From positions 2,604,001-2,668,000 of the forward strand of contig OY969786.1 in NCBI GenBank assembly GCA_963703075.1: DNA of 64,000 nt, read 5' to 3'. Positions within the stretch are counted from its first letter, which is position 1. Each line of letters starts with the position of its first letter. Below are positions 1 to 9,635 of this stretch, one piece after another. Position numbers and translations under genes: made by a program. The notes under the pieces are model-generated. The model searched no databases. It was not told the DNA's origin and worked only from the letters and a program-made list of their open reading frames with translations. Origin of the DNA: Korobacter sp963703075. Its GTDB lineage: Bacteria > Acidobacteriota > Terriglobia > Terriglobales > Acidobacteriaceae.

Positions 1-114
1 CGAGGTCATTCCGAATTGAAGGTGTTCGTTGACCGAATCGAAACGGTCATCGAATGGATACAGAGCCTCGAACAGCATCTTTCTTCCGAACAAGGTGGGG
101 CCGCTTTGGCGTGA
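1..114 (+). CDS. Possible C-terminal tail of an unidentified protein (cut by window edge)
   Basis: An open frame enters from the left edge and stops at 112-114, giving 37 residues with a helical, coiled-coil-like pattern (FVDRIETVIEWIQSLEQHL). It could be the end of a gene lying mostly outside the window. There is too little to assign a family, and chance openness cannot be excluded. Confidence 0.2.
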   Translation, partial: RGHSELKVFVDRIETVIEWIQSLEQHLSSEQGGAALA

Positions 115-149
115 GGTGGTGCGTCTGATTCGGCATTGGGGGCCCTCGC

Positions 150-390
150 TATCCGGGGGGCGATGCATCGCTTCTGGCACACATTTGGCACCCCGGCCAC
201 CTGTTCGCCGGATCGCGGGGGAGACGAAAATCGAATTCCACTACCGAGCGTTTCTTTGGCAACTCGATCTTTTCGATCTTGTCCAGCGCCTTAATCCGTC
301 TCTGCACCTGGGCAGCTTTAGCGGCGTGCGTCCTGAACCGATCGATGAAACGTTGTTCTTGGGGAAGGCCCTCGATCCTACCAATCATGT
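150..390 (-). pseudogene. Fragment of an ABC-F family ATPase (inter-domain linker region)
   Basis: The minus-strand frame reads RFIDRFRTHAAKAAQVQRRI and continues KALDKIEKIELPKK, the typical linker between the two ABC domains of Uup/YkpA-like ABC-F translation factors. After that linker the frame is lost: a neighbouring frame carries a degenerate continuation (GEQVAGVPNVCQKR), and no second Walker A domain follows. The upstream first ABC domain is also absent, since the frame is not continued above about 390. It is best read as a decayed remnant, either of an island target gene or of a passenger. Family assignment is moderately secure; the boundaries are approximate. Confidence 0.5.
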
Positions 391-512
391 ATCTTAAGTT
401 CTAGAGGGGTGCACTACCCTGTGCTCCGGTAAATGCGGTGCTTTGAAGTGCCCTGCCTTTCGCATAAACAGGAGAATCCCAGAATCTCAAATTTGGGATA
501 CGTGATCAATTC

Positions 513-2253
513 TCACTTTTCCACGTATTTGTCGCGATAGTCTTCAGCCCTTCCAGTTGTTAGAGGCAGATCCGGCACCTCGGCTCGGCGTAACGTTTTA
601 GCAAGATTGAGTGCCGCGTAACTCATTCCATGAGCCACTGATAAACGATGAAAGTCTTCGGGCTTCACTCTTCCCAGTACAACGTCCTCCGGCACCGGCA
701 AGCTTAGCTCAAGCAGCGATCGGTCGCGTGCAGTTCGCTGCATAGCTCTCTGAAAAACATCGATCCTTCTTCCCCCTCCGGCCAGAAAGTATGGCAAGCC
801 CTTCGACCATGCAGGCGACGTTCCATATCGAAAGGTTTTGGTATCGTGAAGAATCTTGCGGATGGAGAGATAGAGCATCTCCGAAAAATATTCCTCCACC
901 GGATCGAGGGTTCCTGAGCGGAGTCCATAGCTACGCTCAAAATCTTTACCATCCAGACGGGAAGCCGCATCGTCCCAATCACTCCTCACGAGCGCCCCAG
1001 CCTCAGCGCGATACCCCAATAACACATGAGTTCCTTGTGTCCTCACTAGCGGTTCAAGAATGCAGTTGATCTCTTCGGATTCCTCATCTTCACCAATGTG
1101 AAACGTCACAATATCGACCGTGCCGGCCCCCACGTCCACAAGCAAATGTAGGTCCTTTTGCCGTTGCGCGGAGCTCCGGTACGAATGAATCTGCGCTCCA
1201 AACTCGGGAAACGCCTGTATTCTCTCCCCAACAAGATGGCCAGGCACTGAAGCGCCCAGCGCCATTCCGCCGATCCTGGCAAATTTTCCTCGCTGCCTCG
1301 AATGTGACTGGCTCACGAACGCAACCGAGCGCCCACCCCGCCGCAGCAAGCTCTGTGTAGAGTTGACAAGTAGCCGACCTATCCCACGCGGCCGCAGGTA
1401 GTCCCATATTTAACGCCCACTCAAGCTGAAATCCCTCGACTACGTTGCGTTGTGCGTCAAAGAGCCAGCTCCGAACGTAACGGGTGGCTAAAGCGATGAA
1501 CACTACCGCCTTGAGACTGCTTTCTTCAGTCGGCTGCTGCTCCAGCAACGACATCTTTATACCGCTATGGGCTTGGCCACCCGGGGCCATACCCAATACA
1601 CAGCCCCCATCTGGCATTGACGAGAACACGCTTGGAAGGAGGAATGAATGTGAGGAATCCACCGCCTTGTCCCAGTGAACCACATACGAAAGATCGCGAA
1701 CCCGCACGCAGGCTTTTGTGAAGGCAGTACCAAAGTCGAGCCCCAGGATGCACAAGGACCGTTTGCCGGTCTGGGCCCGGCCGATTCCAAGATCGATTCC
1801 CATTTTCTGCCAATTCTGGTCACGACGAACGACGCAGTCAGAATTCCCAATCCTATACTTCTTCATATCCGGCGGAGAGAACTTCTTACTTAAAGATCCC
1901 GGCTGCACTCGTTTGATTTGCGGTGTGGCGGAGACGGAGGCATCCTTGAAATGTTGGTGCCCAGAATTTGGGCTTCGCGGAGGCGGGGTCGGTTTGATCG
2001 AATCATGCTTTTTAGGAGTTCCAGTGTCCTTACCGCTTGAGGACGACGCAACGACCCCGCGTTGACCAGCCGCACTTGCTTTTAGATCGCGGTGCGGATC
2101 TTGGGGCGGCGGGATAACGTTCTGCCGTGAGCTGCGATCAGCCGGCGCCCTTCCAGGTGCTTTCGACTGGACCACATTCTGTTTGGCGTCAGTGCGACCC
2201 TTAAGATGAAGTTCCTCCGCAATGTTGCGCAGCACACTCTTCCAGTCAAGCAT
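513..2253 (-). CDS. Actin/Hsp70-superfamily ATPase, partner of the SNF2 ATPase (reading frame broken)
   Basis: Two overlapping minus-strand frames make one protein of about 580 residues. The N-terminal frame (2253-1090) begins with about 130 residues of Pro/Ser/Lys-rich linker. It then has the actin-fold phosphate-1 motif GLDFGTAFTKA. The C-terminal frame (1349-513) carries the phosphate-2 motif LLVDVGAGTVD and the adenosine motif FLAGGGRR. The frames must join between about 1260 and 1340, where one base is gained or lost, so the gene is either a pseudogene or holds a sequence error. The start ATG (2251-2253) lies two bases after the SNF2 stop codon, so the two genes are almost certainly cotranslated. 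Hsp70/actin ATPases switch conformation on ATP hydrolysis; a role as regulator or chaperone of the SNF2 partner is inference. Confidence 0.7.
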
Positions 2254-2255
2254 CG

Positions 2256-5200
2256 TCAGGCGCCTTCCTCGATCTGAATAATTCCTCTGCTAACAGTCTC
2301 TCGGTTCGCCTGAACGTATCGCGTTTGTTCGAGCTTTGCCAGCTGGAGTTCGAACCGCTCTTTCAACCGTTGCATGGTCCCTTCGGCGGCGATGACCAAA
2401 CCCCGGTTCCTAGGCTCAGCGCCTAAGCTGAGGATCCTTTGTTTTTCGATACCAATTTTGCGGTCACGATAAGCCTGTATCGCCTGCAGTTGGAACTGAA
2501 CCCGATCAGCATTCTCTGCAGCTTTTTGCGTGCTCTCCTGATTGAAGTCCTGAATTAGGAGCAATTCCGCTTCATCTAAGGCATCGGCTGCACATTTAGG
2601 ATCCAAAGTCCCAGTAGCACCAGGCCAGTCCAACCCACTGATGCGAGCCAGGTTTACAACTTCGAATGACTTATCGGAGTCAAGAGCATCCATCGAATCG
2701 ATGTTCACAACCCGCGCTCGAATTGCTTCTTCGGTCCGAAGTCCGTTGAATGCCCAACGGTGAACTGTAAAAGCAAATCTTCCTTCTAGCGAGCCGACTG
2801 CAGTTCGTACCGGACTTGCTACCCTGACAGAAATGAGTTCGCTCGGTGCAGTCATTTTAGAACTTATCTCTGCACTAATAAATCGGAGCAGAGGATGAAA
2901 CTGGCTAAGCTGTTCGCAGCCTCTTCCACTCTTCACTCTGTTCACAAACCTGCATCTCTTGGCCCCACCCTCGGAGAGTTGAGTCAACCCCTGCAATCGC
3001 CTTTCGATGATGAAATTGTCCAGTCTCGCAAGGATCGCAGGCGGCAGTGAAAGTTCCACCTCATAGGGGTCATCGCCGACCTGAATCCATCGGTAGCCTG
3101 GAGCGGACTTCTCCAGATAATCACGGACGTATAGTAACAAATCGTCATCCGATATGAGCCGAGAGAAGTCCCGTGCTGCGTGGACTTTCTTCAAGATGTA
3201 ATCGCTATGGGCTATGAGCTGTCCTGCTTGCTCTTCGAGCGCCCGCTCCGTTTGATTTTTCCTTTCCAGAGCAAGAGCTGTTTGACTGATTCTCTTTTCC
3301 TCCTCTTCGGCGGTAAGCCGACCAGTCAGCAAGTCGGCAGTGAGTTGCTGTATCTCCTCCCCGAGTACACCTTCTAAGCTGCCAAGGGCACGCTCGAATA
3401 AATTGAGACGTTCGTATAGGCGCTGAACGATTCGCGAGTCTATCGTGTCGGCATAAACAAGATTTACGATGTCAATTTTCTCGGCAGTCTGCCCCAGGCG
3501 ATCAATTCGACCGATACGCTGCTCAACCTTCATCGGGTTCCACGGAAGGTCGTAATTGACTAGAAATCGACAGAATTGCAAATCGACGCCTTCGCTGGCT
3601 ACCTCCGAAGACAAAAGAATTCGGATGTCTGGCACATTCTTGAATCGCTCGATCAGTTCGGATTTGTCCTCGCGCATCCCGCCCATTAGAACCAAGCCTT
3701 CGATACCCACCTCTCGTAGCCGGCTGGCAAGATAGTGGAGCGTTCCGCGGAAGTATGAAAACAGAACAACTTTTTCATTCGGAAAGAGCACAAAAAGGTC
3801 GCGGAGGAGTTTCGCCAGGCAGTCGAATTTGGAATCTGATTGTCTTAGTGCATTCAGATCAAATTTTCCACGAATCTCATTCAACAAGAACTGACGAAAG
3901 CCGGATATGAAAACGTTGCGGGTCTCCACTCCGAGGTCTTCGTATAGCATCTCTTCCGAGATGTCCTGGTTATCCTGCGCATTCCATGATTCCGCAGCCG
4001 CATACATGCAACTGGAAAGTTGCCTCTGAGGGGTCGCCAGCAGGAAGCCATCGGAAACGTCGTGGCTCCATGCGTACTGCTTAATGGCATTCGAGACCAG
4101 AACGTAGAATGCATTTTCGACTGGCGCCATGGAAATGGCTTTGACCACCGGCCGGCGGACTACTTTACGCTCCGTCACATCGAGCTTTCGGGTGCGGGTG
4201 AGCGCTCGGCTGAGGGAATTAACCCGCTCAATGCGATCTGCGAGCTGCACCCGATCCGCTATCTGCCAAGGGCGTGTGCCCCACGACGCGAGTTCATCCA
4301 CGAGCGCTTCTAATTGCTTGGATTGGGAGAGTACCGGGAATGTCTGTGCCCTTTCAATATGCGCACGAACCGTCGCGGGAGTATCCTCCTTGCCAAGCGC
4401 CGCCAGCCTCGCTCTGACGAGAGGCTCATTTGCCGCAAGAACATCTTGGAACTGCTCACGAAATCGGAAGCTGTCTGGGTCTACCAAGTTCAAGAGCGAA
4501 AACAAATCTTCGCTTCTGAGATTGATTGGGGTAGCGGAGAGGAGAACGATATTTTCGGTTACGTCGCGTAAAAACTGCCCCAACTGATGGGTTGCTGTCT
4601 CGTGGTTTCGCATGTAATGCGCTTCATCGATGATTACTAAATCCAGAAGCGGATCTTTGCCTGCAGCATCGCGAAACACCTTTGCGAGTCGTCTCCGCGC
4701 GGATTCATCTTCGACCATTTCCTCCCAATCGAGTGGAGGACGAATCCCTTGAATGCTTGCGATCAACGCCCGACTCGCGGGGAATTGCGGACGCGGCAAT
4801 TCAAGCTCTTTGGCCAGCTCTGCGGCATCGACGATGCTCGCATCTACGCCAAAGCGACCACGAAGCTCCAAACGCCACTTATCGCACAGCATTTTTGGGC
4901 ACACCACCAACAATCGACGCGCATCAACACGTGCTCGAAGCTCAGTCCAAATCAGTCCAGCCTCGATCGTTTTTCCAAGACCTACTTCATCCGCGATAAG
5001 AAGTCCATGGGAGGGGGATTCCAGAAACGAAAGGACTGGCTTGTACTGGTGCGCATAGAAGTCTGTGTTCGTTGTATTCATGCTGTAAACGAGGTCAGCG
5101 AGGCCGCCGGACAATTGAATATGGGTTAGGCGGCGCCGTAACTCAGCAGCACGTCCGAAGCGCCCTGTTCGGATAATCTCCTCATCGTCAGGCGGCGGGG

Positions 5201-5396
5201 TCTCAGGAAATTCAATATCAAAATCCGCATACCACGTAGGGTTCCCAAATCGGACTTGTACCATCCAGACACCGCCCATGTTGCGTACGCGACCGGTGCA
5301 AGTTCCAACCCGCGACGGGTCATTTTTGAGGCGCACTGACCTACCGTCAGGGTAGAGGCTTGCCACGGAATCGGTTTCTAGAGGGGGAATGCTCAT
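2256..5396 (-). CDS. SNF2/RapA-type DNA translocase with N-terminal beta-barrel-like domain
   Basis: This superfamily-2 ATPase of about 1046 residues should move along double-stranded DNA. It has Walker A ADEVGLGKTIEAGL, Walker B IIDEAHYMRN, motif III LLSATPIN, and in the C-terminal RecA lobe SEVASEGVDLQF and the motif VI region EQRIGRIDRLGQ. About 90 N-terminal residues before the helicase core (GRSVRLKNDPSRVGTCTG) look like an SH3-like barrel as in RapA or DpdE-type proteins. The C-terminal third is long and helical, without a recognised nuclease. I chose the ATG at 5396 because the domain begins there; an in-frame ATG at 5459 is possible. The stop codon is two bases before the actin-like gene. 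No 7-deazaguanine (TGT-like) enzyme is nearby, so this is not a Dpd locus. Confidence 0.85.
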   Translation of the reverse strand: MSIPPLETDSVASLYPDGRSVRLKNDPSRVGTCTGRVRNMGGVWMVQVRFGNPTWYADFDIEFPETPPPDDEEIIRTGRFGRAAELRRRLTHIQLSGGLADLVYSMNTTNTDFYAHQYKPVLSFLESPSHGLLIADEVGLGKTIEAGLIWTELRARVDARRLLVVCPKMLCDKWRLELRGRFGVDASIVDAAELAKELELPRPQFPASRALIASIQGIRPPLDWEEMVEDESARRRLAKVFRDAAGKDPLLDLVIIDEAHYMRNHETATHQLGQFLRDVTENIVLLSATPINLRSEDLFSLLNLVDPDSFRFREQFQDVLAANEPLVRARLAALGKEDTPATVRAHIERAQTFPVLSQSKQLEALVDELASWGTRPWQIADRVQLADRIERVNSLSRALTRTRKLDVTERKVVRRPVVKAISMAPVENAFYVLVSNAIKQYAWSHDVSDGFLLATPQRQLSSCMYAAAESWNAQDNQDISEEMLYEDLGVETRNVFISGFRQFLLNEIRGKFDLNALRQSDSKFDCLAKLLRDLFVLFPNEKVVLFSYFRGTLHYLASRLREVGIEGLVLMGGMREDKSELIERFKNVPDIRILLSSEVASEGVDLQFCRFLVNYDLPWNPMKVEQRIGRIDRLGQTAEKIDIVNLVYADTIDSRIVQRLYERLNLFERALGSLEGVLGEEIQQLTADLLTGRLTAEEEEKRISQTALALERKNQTERALEEQAGQLIAHSDYILKKVHAARDFSRLISDDDLLLYVRDYLEKSAPGYRWIQVGDDPYEVELSLPPAILARLDNFIIERRLQGLTQLSEGGAKRCRFVNRVKSGRGCEQLSQFHPLLRFISAEISSKMTAPSELISVRVASPVRTAVGSLEGRFAFTVHRWAFNGLRTEEAIRARVVNIDSMDALDSDKSFEVVNLARISGLDWPGATGTLDPKCAADALDEAELLLIQDFNQESTQKAAENADRVQFQLQAIQAYRDRKIGIEKQRILSLGAEPRNRGLVIAAEGTMQRLKERFELQLAKLEQTRYVQANRETVSRGIIQIEEGA

Positions 5397-5459
5397 TGTG
5401 GGATAAAGCGTATTCCAGGAGGTGCGGTGTTTCAACAGAGATGTCGCGGGACCAATCAT

Positions 5460-5968
5460 GTCGTTTGGTCACGTGCTCACACAGACAACTGACTTAGTTT
5501 AGGAACATTCGATTTGTATACCCAAGGTATATAAATCTGCGGTTTCGTAAACTGCTCTCCATTCCTATCCTTTTCATATATCGGCTGTCCCAGGCTCTCT
5601 TGGCCGCATCATCGGGATGATGCGAAAGTTCTCGAGTCCCGCGCGGCGTTGAACCGCTAAGACAAGGAGTTTCAGCCGTCTGCAACAGGTGGCTGTTCCG
5701 CGCCGGAGTCCGTCACTTTATCTTATTGAGAGTTTTTATAAGTTATTTATTATCAGATACATGAAGTTATTTTCAAACCAGAAATAGATAATAAAAGAAA
5801 ATTTTCTTTTACAGCGACTTTCTCGGATGGGAAATGATGCGGTGCCGTTGCTCACTCCGTTACCCGCGGGTCTTGGATCGCACCGAGAGAAGCCCAGCCG
5901 GCGTTATGTTCCCTCACGGCTCAAAGAGGGTAGCTGAATTTTGCAACTCGTCCGTACTATTTCGATAG
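5460..5968. other. Intergenic stretch with an AT-rich core
   Basis: No convincing gene is seen here. Between about 5710 and 5820 the sequence becomes strikingly AT-rich (runs such as tttataagttatttattat and agataataaaagaaaatttt), unlike its GC-rich surroundings. It lies upstream of the SNF2/actin-like operon on the minus strand and of the decayed recombinase on the plus strand. It may hold the promoters, or be a patch of foreign DNA at a recombination junction. I see no clear inverted repeats that would mark an insertion sequence end. Confidence 0.4.
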
Positions 5969-6862
5969 ATGGAGGCTCATCGTTTCACGCCTGAGGTGGG
6001 TAAAGATTCATTTGCACACACTATCTACACCTTCCGCACCGAGCTCACTTCCCTTCCACCCAGCCCCGTCTCCGCTTATCTCTCGCGTCTCGCTCCATCC
6101 TCCCAGCACACCCTGAGAAAGTTATTGCACCACCTGGTGCAATTCCTAGGTTGGTCGCTTCCGGCCGAACAGTTTCCCTGGGCGCAACTTTGATACGCCG
6201 ACACGCTTGCCTTGCGCCACAATCTGGCGGCATCCTATGCGCCGCCTTCGGCCAACCTCGCTCTTGCCGCGCTGCGCGGAGTCCTTCGCGAAGCTTGGCG
6301 TCTTCGGCCAAATGTCGCATGAGGATTTTCAGCGAGCGACGGATCTGGCCAGCATTCATGGTGATCGCCTTCGACCACCTCCTTTGCTTGACGTGGCGGC
6401 AATCGAACGCCTGCTCTCAAGCTGCGCACGGGATCAATCCCCGCGTGGGGTTCGAGACCACGCAATGCTGTCGGTTCTTTACGCGGCCGGCCTACGCCGT
6501 GCTGGGCAAAGGTGCGCGCTGGCGCATCGCCTATCTAACGGCTCAGTCGCAGCAGGCGTTGTCGGAATGGATACGGGTACGCGGATCTAGGCCAGGAGCA
6601 CTGTTTGTGGCGATTCATCGCTCTGGGAGAATTCAAAACGCGAGACTATCCACCAAGGCCGTGGCGAGGATCGTTCGTCGCCGCGCAATCGCCGCGGGAG
6701 TCGGAAATCTCCGGCCCCATGATCTGCGCCAAGCCATGGCCACCCATTTACTTGAGTGCGGCGTGGATGTATTGCGGGTACAAAGAATGCTGGGACATCG
6801 CTCGGTGTCCACCACGGAGACCTACGATCGACGTCTCGAACGCACGGTACATCCCTTGATGA
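5969..6862 (+). pseudogene. Decayed tyrosine recombinase (XerC/D-like integrase)
   Basis: Three plus-strand frames together rebuild a stand-alone tyrosine recombinase of about 300 residues. The SAM-like N-terminus (SPVSAYLSRLAPSSQHTLRK) is in the first frame. The middle (SPRGVRDHAMLSVLYAAGLR, near the first catalytic Arg) is in a second. The catalytic C-terminus, with RPHDLRQAMATHLLECG, the box MLGHRSVSTTE and the Tyr of TYDRR, is in a third. At least two frameshifts are needed and about 25 residues around the first active-site motif are garbled, so it should be inactive. It points to an earlier integration event nested in or next to the island. Confidence 0.75.
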
Positions 6863-6893
6863 CACATCCGGGAAGAGTTCAGAACCAGTGCGT

Positions 6894-7925
6894 TCAGGAC
6901 TGCGGAGATGGTTCTTTGGCAAACAACAGCAACGGAGTCGTGAGCAACCGAACCCTCTCACCATCTCCCGCTTCAAAGGCCTCGGAGACTTGAACAATAC
7001 GGGCGCGTCGCTGCTCGCTCCGTTTTTCGAACTCATTACTCACATCCCAGCGAGAGATCATCAGCCGGGTTGGAATCGAAATGAGCTGCAGATACGGGGT
7101 ACCCGCCCCGATCGCAACCAGCTGGCCTACGGCGTTGGAACCGAATAATCTCGAAGTACGTCGCCATACGTATTTGCGAAACTCCCGAAAGCTACTGTTC
7201 CCTTTCCGCCATCGGTTGAGCTCAGTCCCGACGACGACAATCTCTCCAATCCAGGGAAAGTGATACTCCACGGCGTGACCCGCGGCCTCGATTCCAGCAT
7301 CCACTTGATGGCCGATTGCGTCGCCGTCAATCGAAGTCTCGTAAACGTGATGCAGCAGATCCTGTGCGTGCTCGAAGTCCACGCTTCCGTGCGGCACATA
7401 TACATCCACTTCGGGGTACCTCTCAATGGCTTCGCGTAGAAGGGCTAAGGAGGAAGTGGCCTTATCCTGCAGATATTCGGACGGATGCTGGTGGGCGTCC
7501 TCGATCACAATGTCATAGCCGGGCTGCGTAGCGGACTCCGCCAGCCTGGCCACCAGTCCGTCAGGAAGGTGCCCATCGTTGAGATACTCCACGTGGTAAA
7601 GCTCAAACAATTTGCCCTTGATCCCCGAAAAAATCCCCCTCAGCTGCTCCGGCGAGTCGTGACTCTGAATGAACTCACGAAAATCTTCGACATTTGGGAA
7701 TTGCAGATTAAAGGCCTCGAGTACCTTAGGCGGGATTCTCTTATCTTCGTAGGCTCCACTGCGCACATCCGTGAGGATGTCTGCGACCGACGTTCCAGCC
7801 ACGACCGCGACATCGAGCCAATCCCTGTCAGAATAGCGGGGGAAAAATGTCGATCGCCAATCGACGCTGTCTGTTCCATGGCCTTCACGCGTTTCGGAGA
7901 TGAACTTATCAAGAAACGCATTCAT
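6894..7925 (-). CDS. Unknown protein, possibly a PD-(D/E)XK nuclease-like fold; last gene of the dGTPase operon
   Basis: The protein has 343 residues and I do not recognise the family. A pattern compatible with a PD-(D/E)XK core is visible: an early Glu in KGKLFELYHVEYL (about residue 108), GYDIVIED (Asp near 138) and YLQDKAT (Gln 153, Lys 155), the last resembling the Q-x-K form of this superfamily. This is inference from motif shape only. The start is the ATG at 7925-7923, which overlaps the TGA of the upstream membrane-protein gene (ATGA), so the two are translationally coupled. An in-frame start at 7952 would lie inside the preceding gene. The C-terminus runs into the end of the decayed recombinase region. 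Confidence 0.7.
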   Translation of the reverse strand: MNAFLDKFISETREGHGTDSVDWRSTFFPRYSDRDWLDVAVVAGTSVADILTDVRSGAYEDKRIPPKVLEAFNLQFPNVEDFREFIQSHDSPEQLRGIFSGIKGKLFELYHVEYLNDGHLPDGLVARLAESATQPGYDIVIEDAHQHPSEYLQDKATSSLALLREAIERYPEVDVYVPHGSVDFEHAQDLLHHVYETSIDGDAIGHQVDAGIEAAGHAVEYHFPWIGEIVVVGTELNRWRKGNSSFREFRKYVWRRTSRLFGSNAVGQLVAIGAGTPYLQLISIPTRLMISRWDVSNEFEKRSEQRRARIVQVSEAFEAGDGERVRLLTTPLLLFAKEPSPQS

Positions 7926-8239
7926 CGTGAAGCCCAGAGGAACACGATGCATGTTACGAGCATGAATACTACGACGACCGCTGTCGCAGTAACCACTTTC
8001 AATCGTCGCTCGACCTTCTGGAGTCTATCATTCAGATTCTGGAGCTCGGCTTCGTTGGCGACAATTCGAGATGCCACGGCCGAATAGACGGTCTCCATCT
8101 CCTGTTGAAATGCATCTACTTCCCGAGCAACATTGGCACCTGTAACCTTATCGTAGCTATCGCGGTATCCCTTCGCCATTGCCTTGCCTGCATCCTTCGT
8201 CTTTGCCAAGGCCCGCCTCGCCGTGTTTTCAAAATCCAT
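7922..8239 (-). CDS. Small coiled-coil protein with one C-terminal membrane anchor
   Basis: This protein of about 105 residues begins MDFENTARRALAKTKDAGKA. It continues with a heptad-like helix (about residues 40-80, AELQNLNDRLQKVERRLKV) and ends with a single hydrophobic segment (TATAVVVVFMLVTCIVFLW). That layout suggests a tail-anchored helical protein. The ATG at 8239 has a good ribosome site (aagga, about 8 bases away); an upstream start at 8263 is possible but has no such site. It sits 53 bases after the ATP-cone gene and overlaps the next gene by ATGA. Function unknown. Membrane-anchored small partners are common in abortive-infection systems, but that role is inference here. Confidence 0.75.
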   Translation of the reverse strand: MDFENTARRALAKTKDAGKAMAKGYRDSYDKVTGANVAREVDAFQQEMETVYSAVASRIVANEAELQNLNDRLQKVERRLKVVTATAVVVVFMLVTCIVFLWASR

Positions 8240-8292
8240 CGGCCATTCCTTTGCACTTACCACAATTTACTTTATCTGGTGCATTTGAAGAT

Positions 8293-9621
8293 TTACGCCA
8301 GCGACAGATGCCTGCCGACATGTCCTACCAGGACTTTGAAATCTTCGGGCTCATTGAGGAGTTCGAAGTGAATACGGCAACCTCCATTCACGCTGCCCGC
8401 TCCGATTTTGAGGTGCTTCACCAGTTCATAAGGCTTACCGCGGAAATGGACAGCCCGCTCCTTCAATAGCTTCTCACTGGAACGAGTGGTCCTCGATTCC
8501 GTCGGTGCATATTCGACCGGAGATCCTTTCTCTTTCAGCCACTCTTTCAGCCCTGTTGCCCGGATGCGAGCGCCAGTGCTTGGATGAATCATGCGGCGTG
8601 TTTCTGAATATTGAGCCAGTAGATCCAATGCCGCATATACCTCGTCGGGCCGATTGAACGGGCAGTCCCCGGCTGCCCGGAAAACTTTTCCAGCGTCATC
8701 AAAGACCAAAGAATCGGGAAAGCGAATCGCTGCCGCATTGAGAGCTTCTGCAACCGTAGCAAAGCCGCTCGTGAAGGGCAACTCGACCTGTCCGCCTGCT
8801 TCAACTCTTTCGACGTGCTGCCGAAGCGCCCTGTTCTCCTCGATTACCCGCCTGAGCTCGGCACGGAGCTCGATTTCCCTCTTACTCAATTCTTCCAGAG
8901 CCCGCCGATCATCCTTCAACTCGTTCTGGTATGCCCACTCATCCCTCAACTTCGTGGCATGGTCTTCGAGATCTTGCGCATACCGAGCGTCGGTTTCTTT
9001 CACGACCTTTGCTAACTCGTCAAAGACAAGCTCTACAATCCGGGAGGTGTCAATCTTTAGGCTTGCCCCGGCTGCCATCCGAATTCGGCTTTGCACACGA
9101 TGCGAGACGATGAGAGGCAAGGGCGAGCCCTCTATGTTGAGGTCGTTGCAGACCGCGTTGAGCTTGTTCTGCAGTTTCTTTCTTTTGAACGGCTCAACCG
9201 TTCCCTTTCGTTTGACGACCTGAATATCGGTCTCCAATAGCGGGAGGACTTCGCGTTCAAGCACTTGGATTGCGGAATCCATTGTGTGGACGACATTGGA
9301 CGCGCCGACGATCTCGCGCAGAGAATGACTGTTCAGATAATTCGGATCAATGAGGATGACGGGCTTCCCGGCACTTTCGGCTTGAAGGATTCCGAGAACG
9401 GTTCCTATGGATTCTTTCCACAAATTGGCAATCACGAAATCCGACCGCTCCAGGTCGACCATCTCTTTGAGAGGCGTCCAATCATTCACATGTTCGGATG
9501 GATCAATCGACTTATGACCGATGGCTAAAAGCTTTTGCTTGATTTGCTTTCGCCACTCGGTCTGCTGTTTTCGATTGCAGTTGTTGTACGGACCTGCAAG
9601 ATATGCTGTAAATGAGGGCAT
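8293..9621 (-). CDS. Nucleoside deoxyribosyltransferase-like domain fused to an ATP-cone domain
   Basis: A 442-residue multidomain protein. Residues 5-125 resemble the nucleoside 2-deoxyribosyltransferase fold (YLAGPYNN; SDFVIANLW; GTVLGILQAESAGKPVILID). Residues about 135-215 form an ATP-cone, the nucleotide-sensing domain of NrdR and ribonucleotide reductases (VVKRKGTVEPFKRKKLQNKL). A coiled coil follows (about 210-290) and then a C-terminal domain of unknown type. In the family the catalytic Glu sits in GTxxE; here the equivalent residue is Gly77, so the transferase domain may only bind nucleotide. The start at 9621 has ribosome site ggag and lies 14 bases after the dGTPase stop. The context suggests a nucleotide-responsive partner of the dGTPase. 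Confidence 0.8.
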   Translation of the reverse strand: MPSFTAYLAGPYNNCNRKQQTEWRKQIKQKLLAIGHKSIDPSEHVNDWTPLKEMVDLERSDFVIANLWKESIGTVLGILQAESAGKPVILIDPNYLNSHSLREIVGASNVVHTMDSAIQVLEREVLPLLETDIQVVKRKGTVEPFKRKKLQNKLNAVCNDLNIEGSPLPLIVSHRVQSRIRMAAGASLKIDTSRIVELVFDELAKVVKETDARYAQDLEDHATKLRDEWAYQNELKDDRRALEELSKREIELRAELRRVIEENRALRQHVERVEAGGQVELPFTSGFATVAEALNAAAIRFPDSLVFDDAGKVFRAAGDCPFNRPDEVYAALDLLAQYSETRRMIHPSTGARIRATGLKEWLKEKGSPVEYAPTESRTTRSSEKLLKERAVHFRGKPYELVKHLKIGAGSVNGGCRIHFELLNEPEDFKVLVGHVGRHLSLA

Positions 9622-9635
9622 GCAATGCTCCAACC

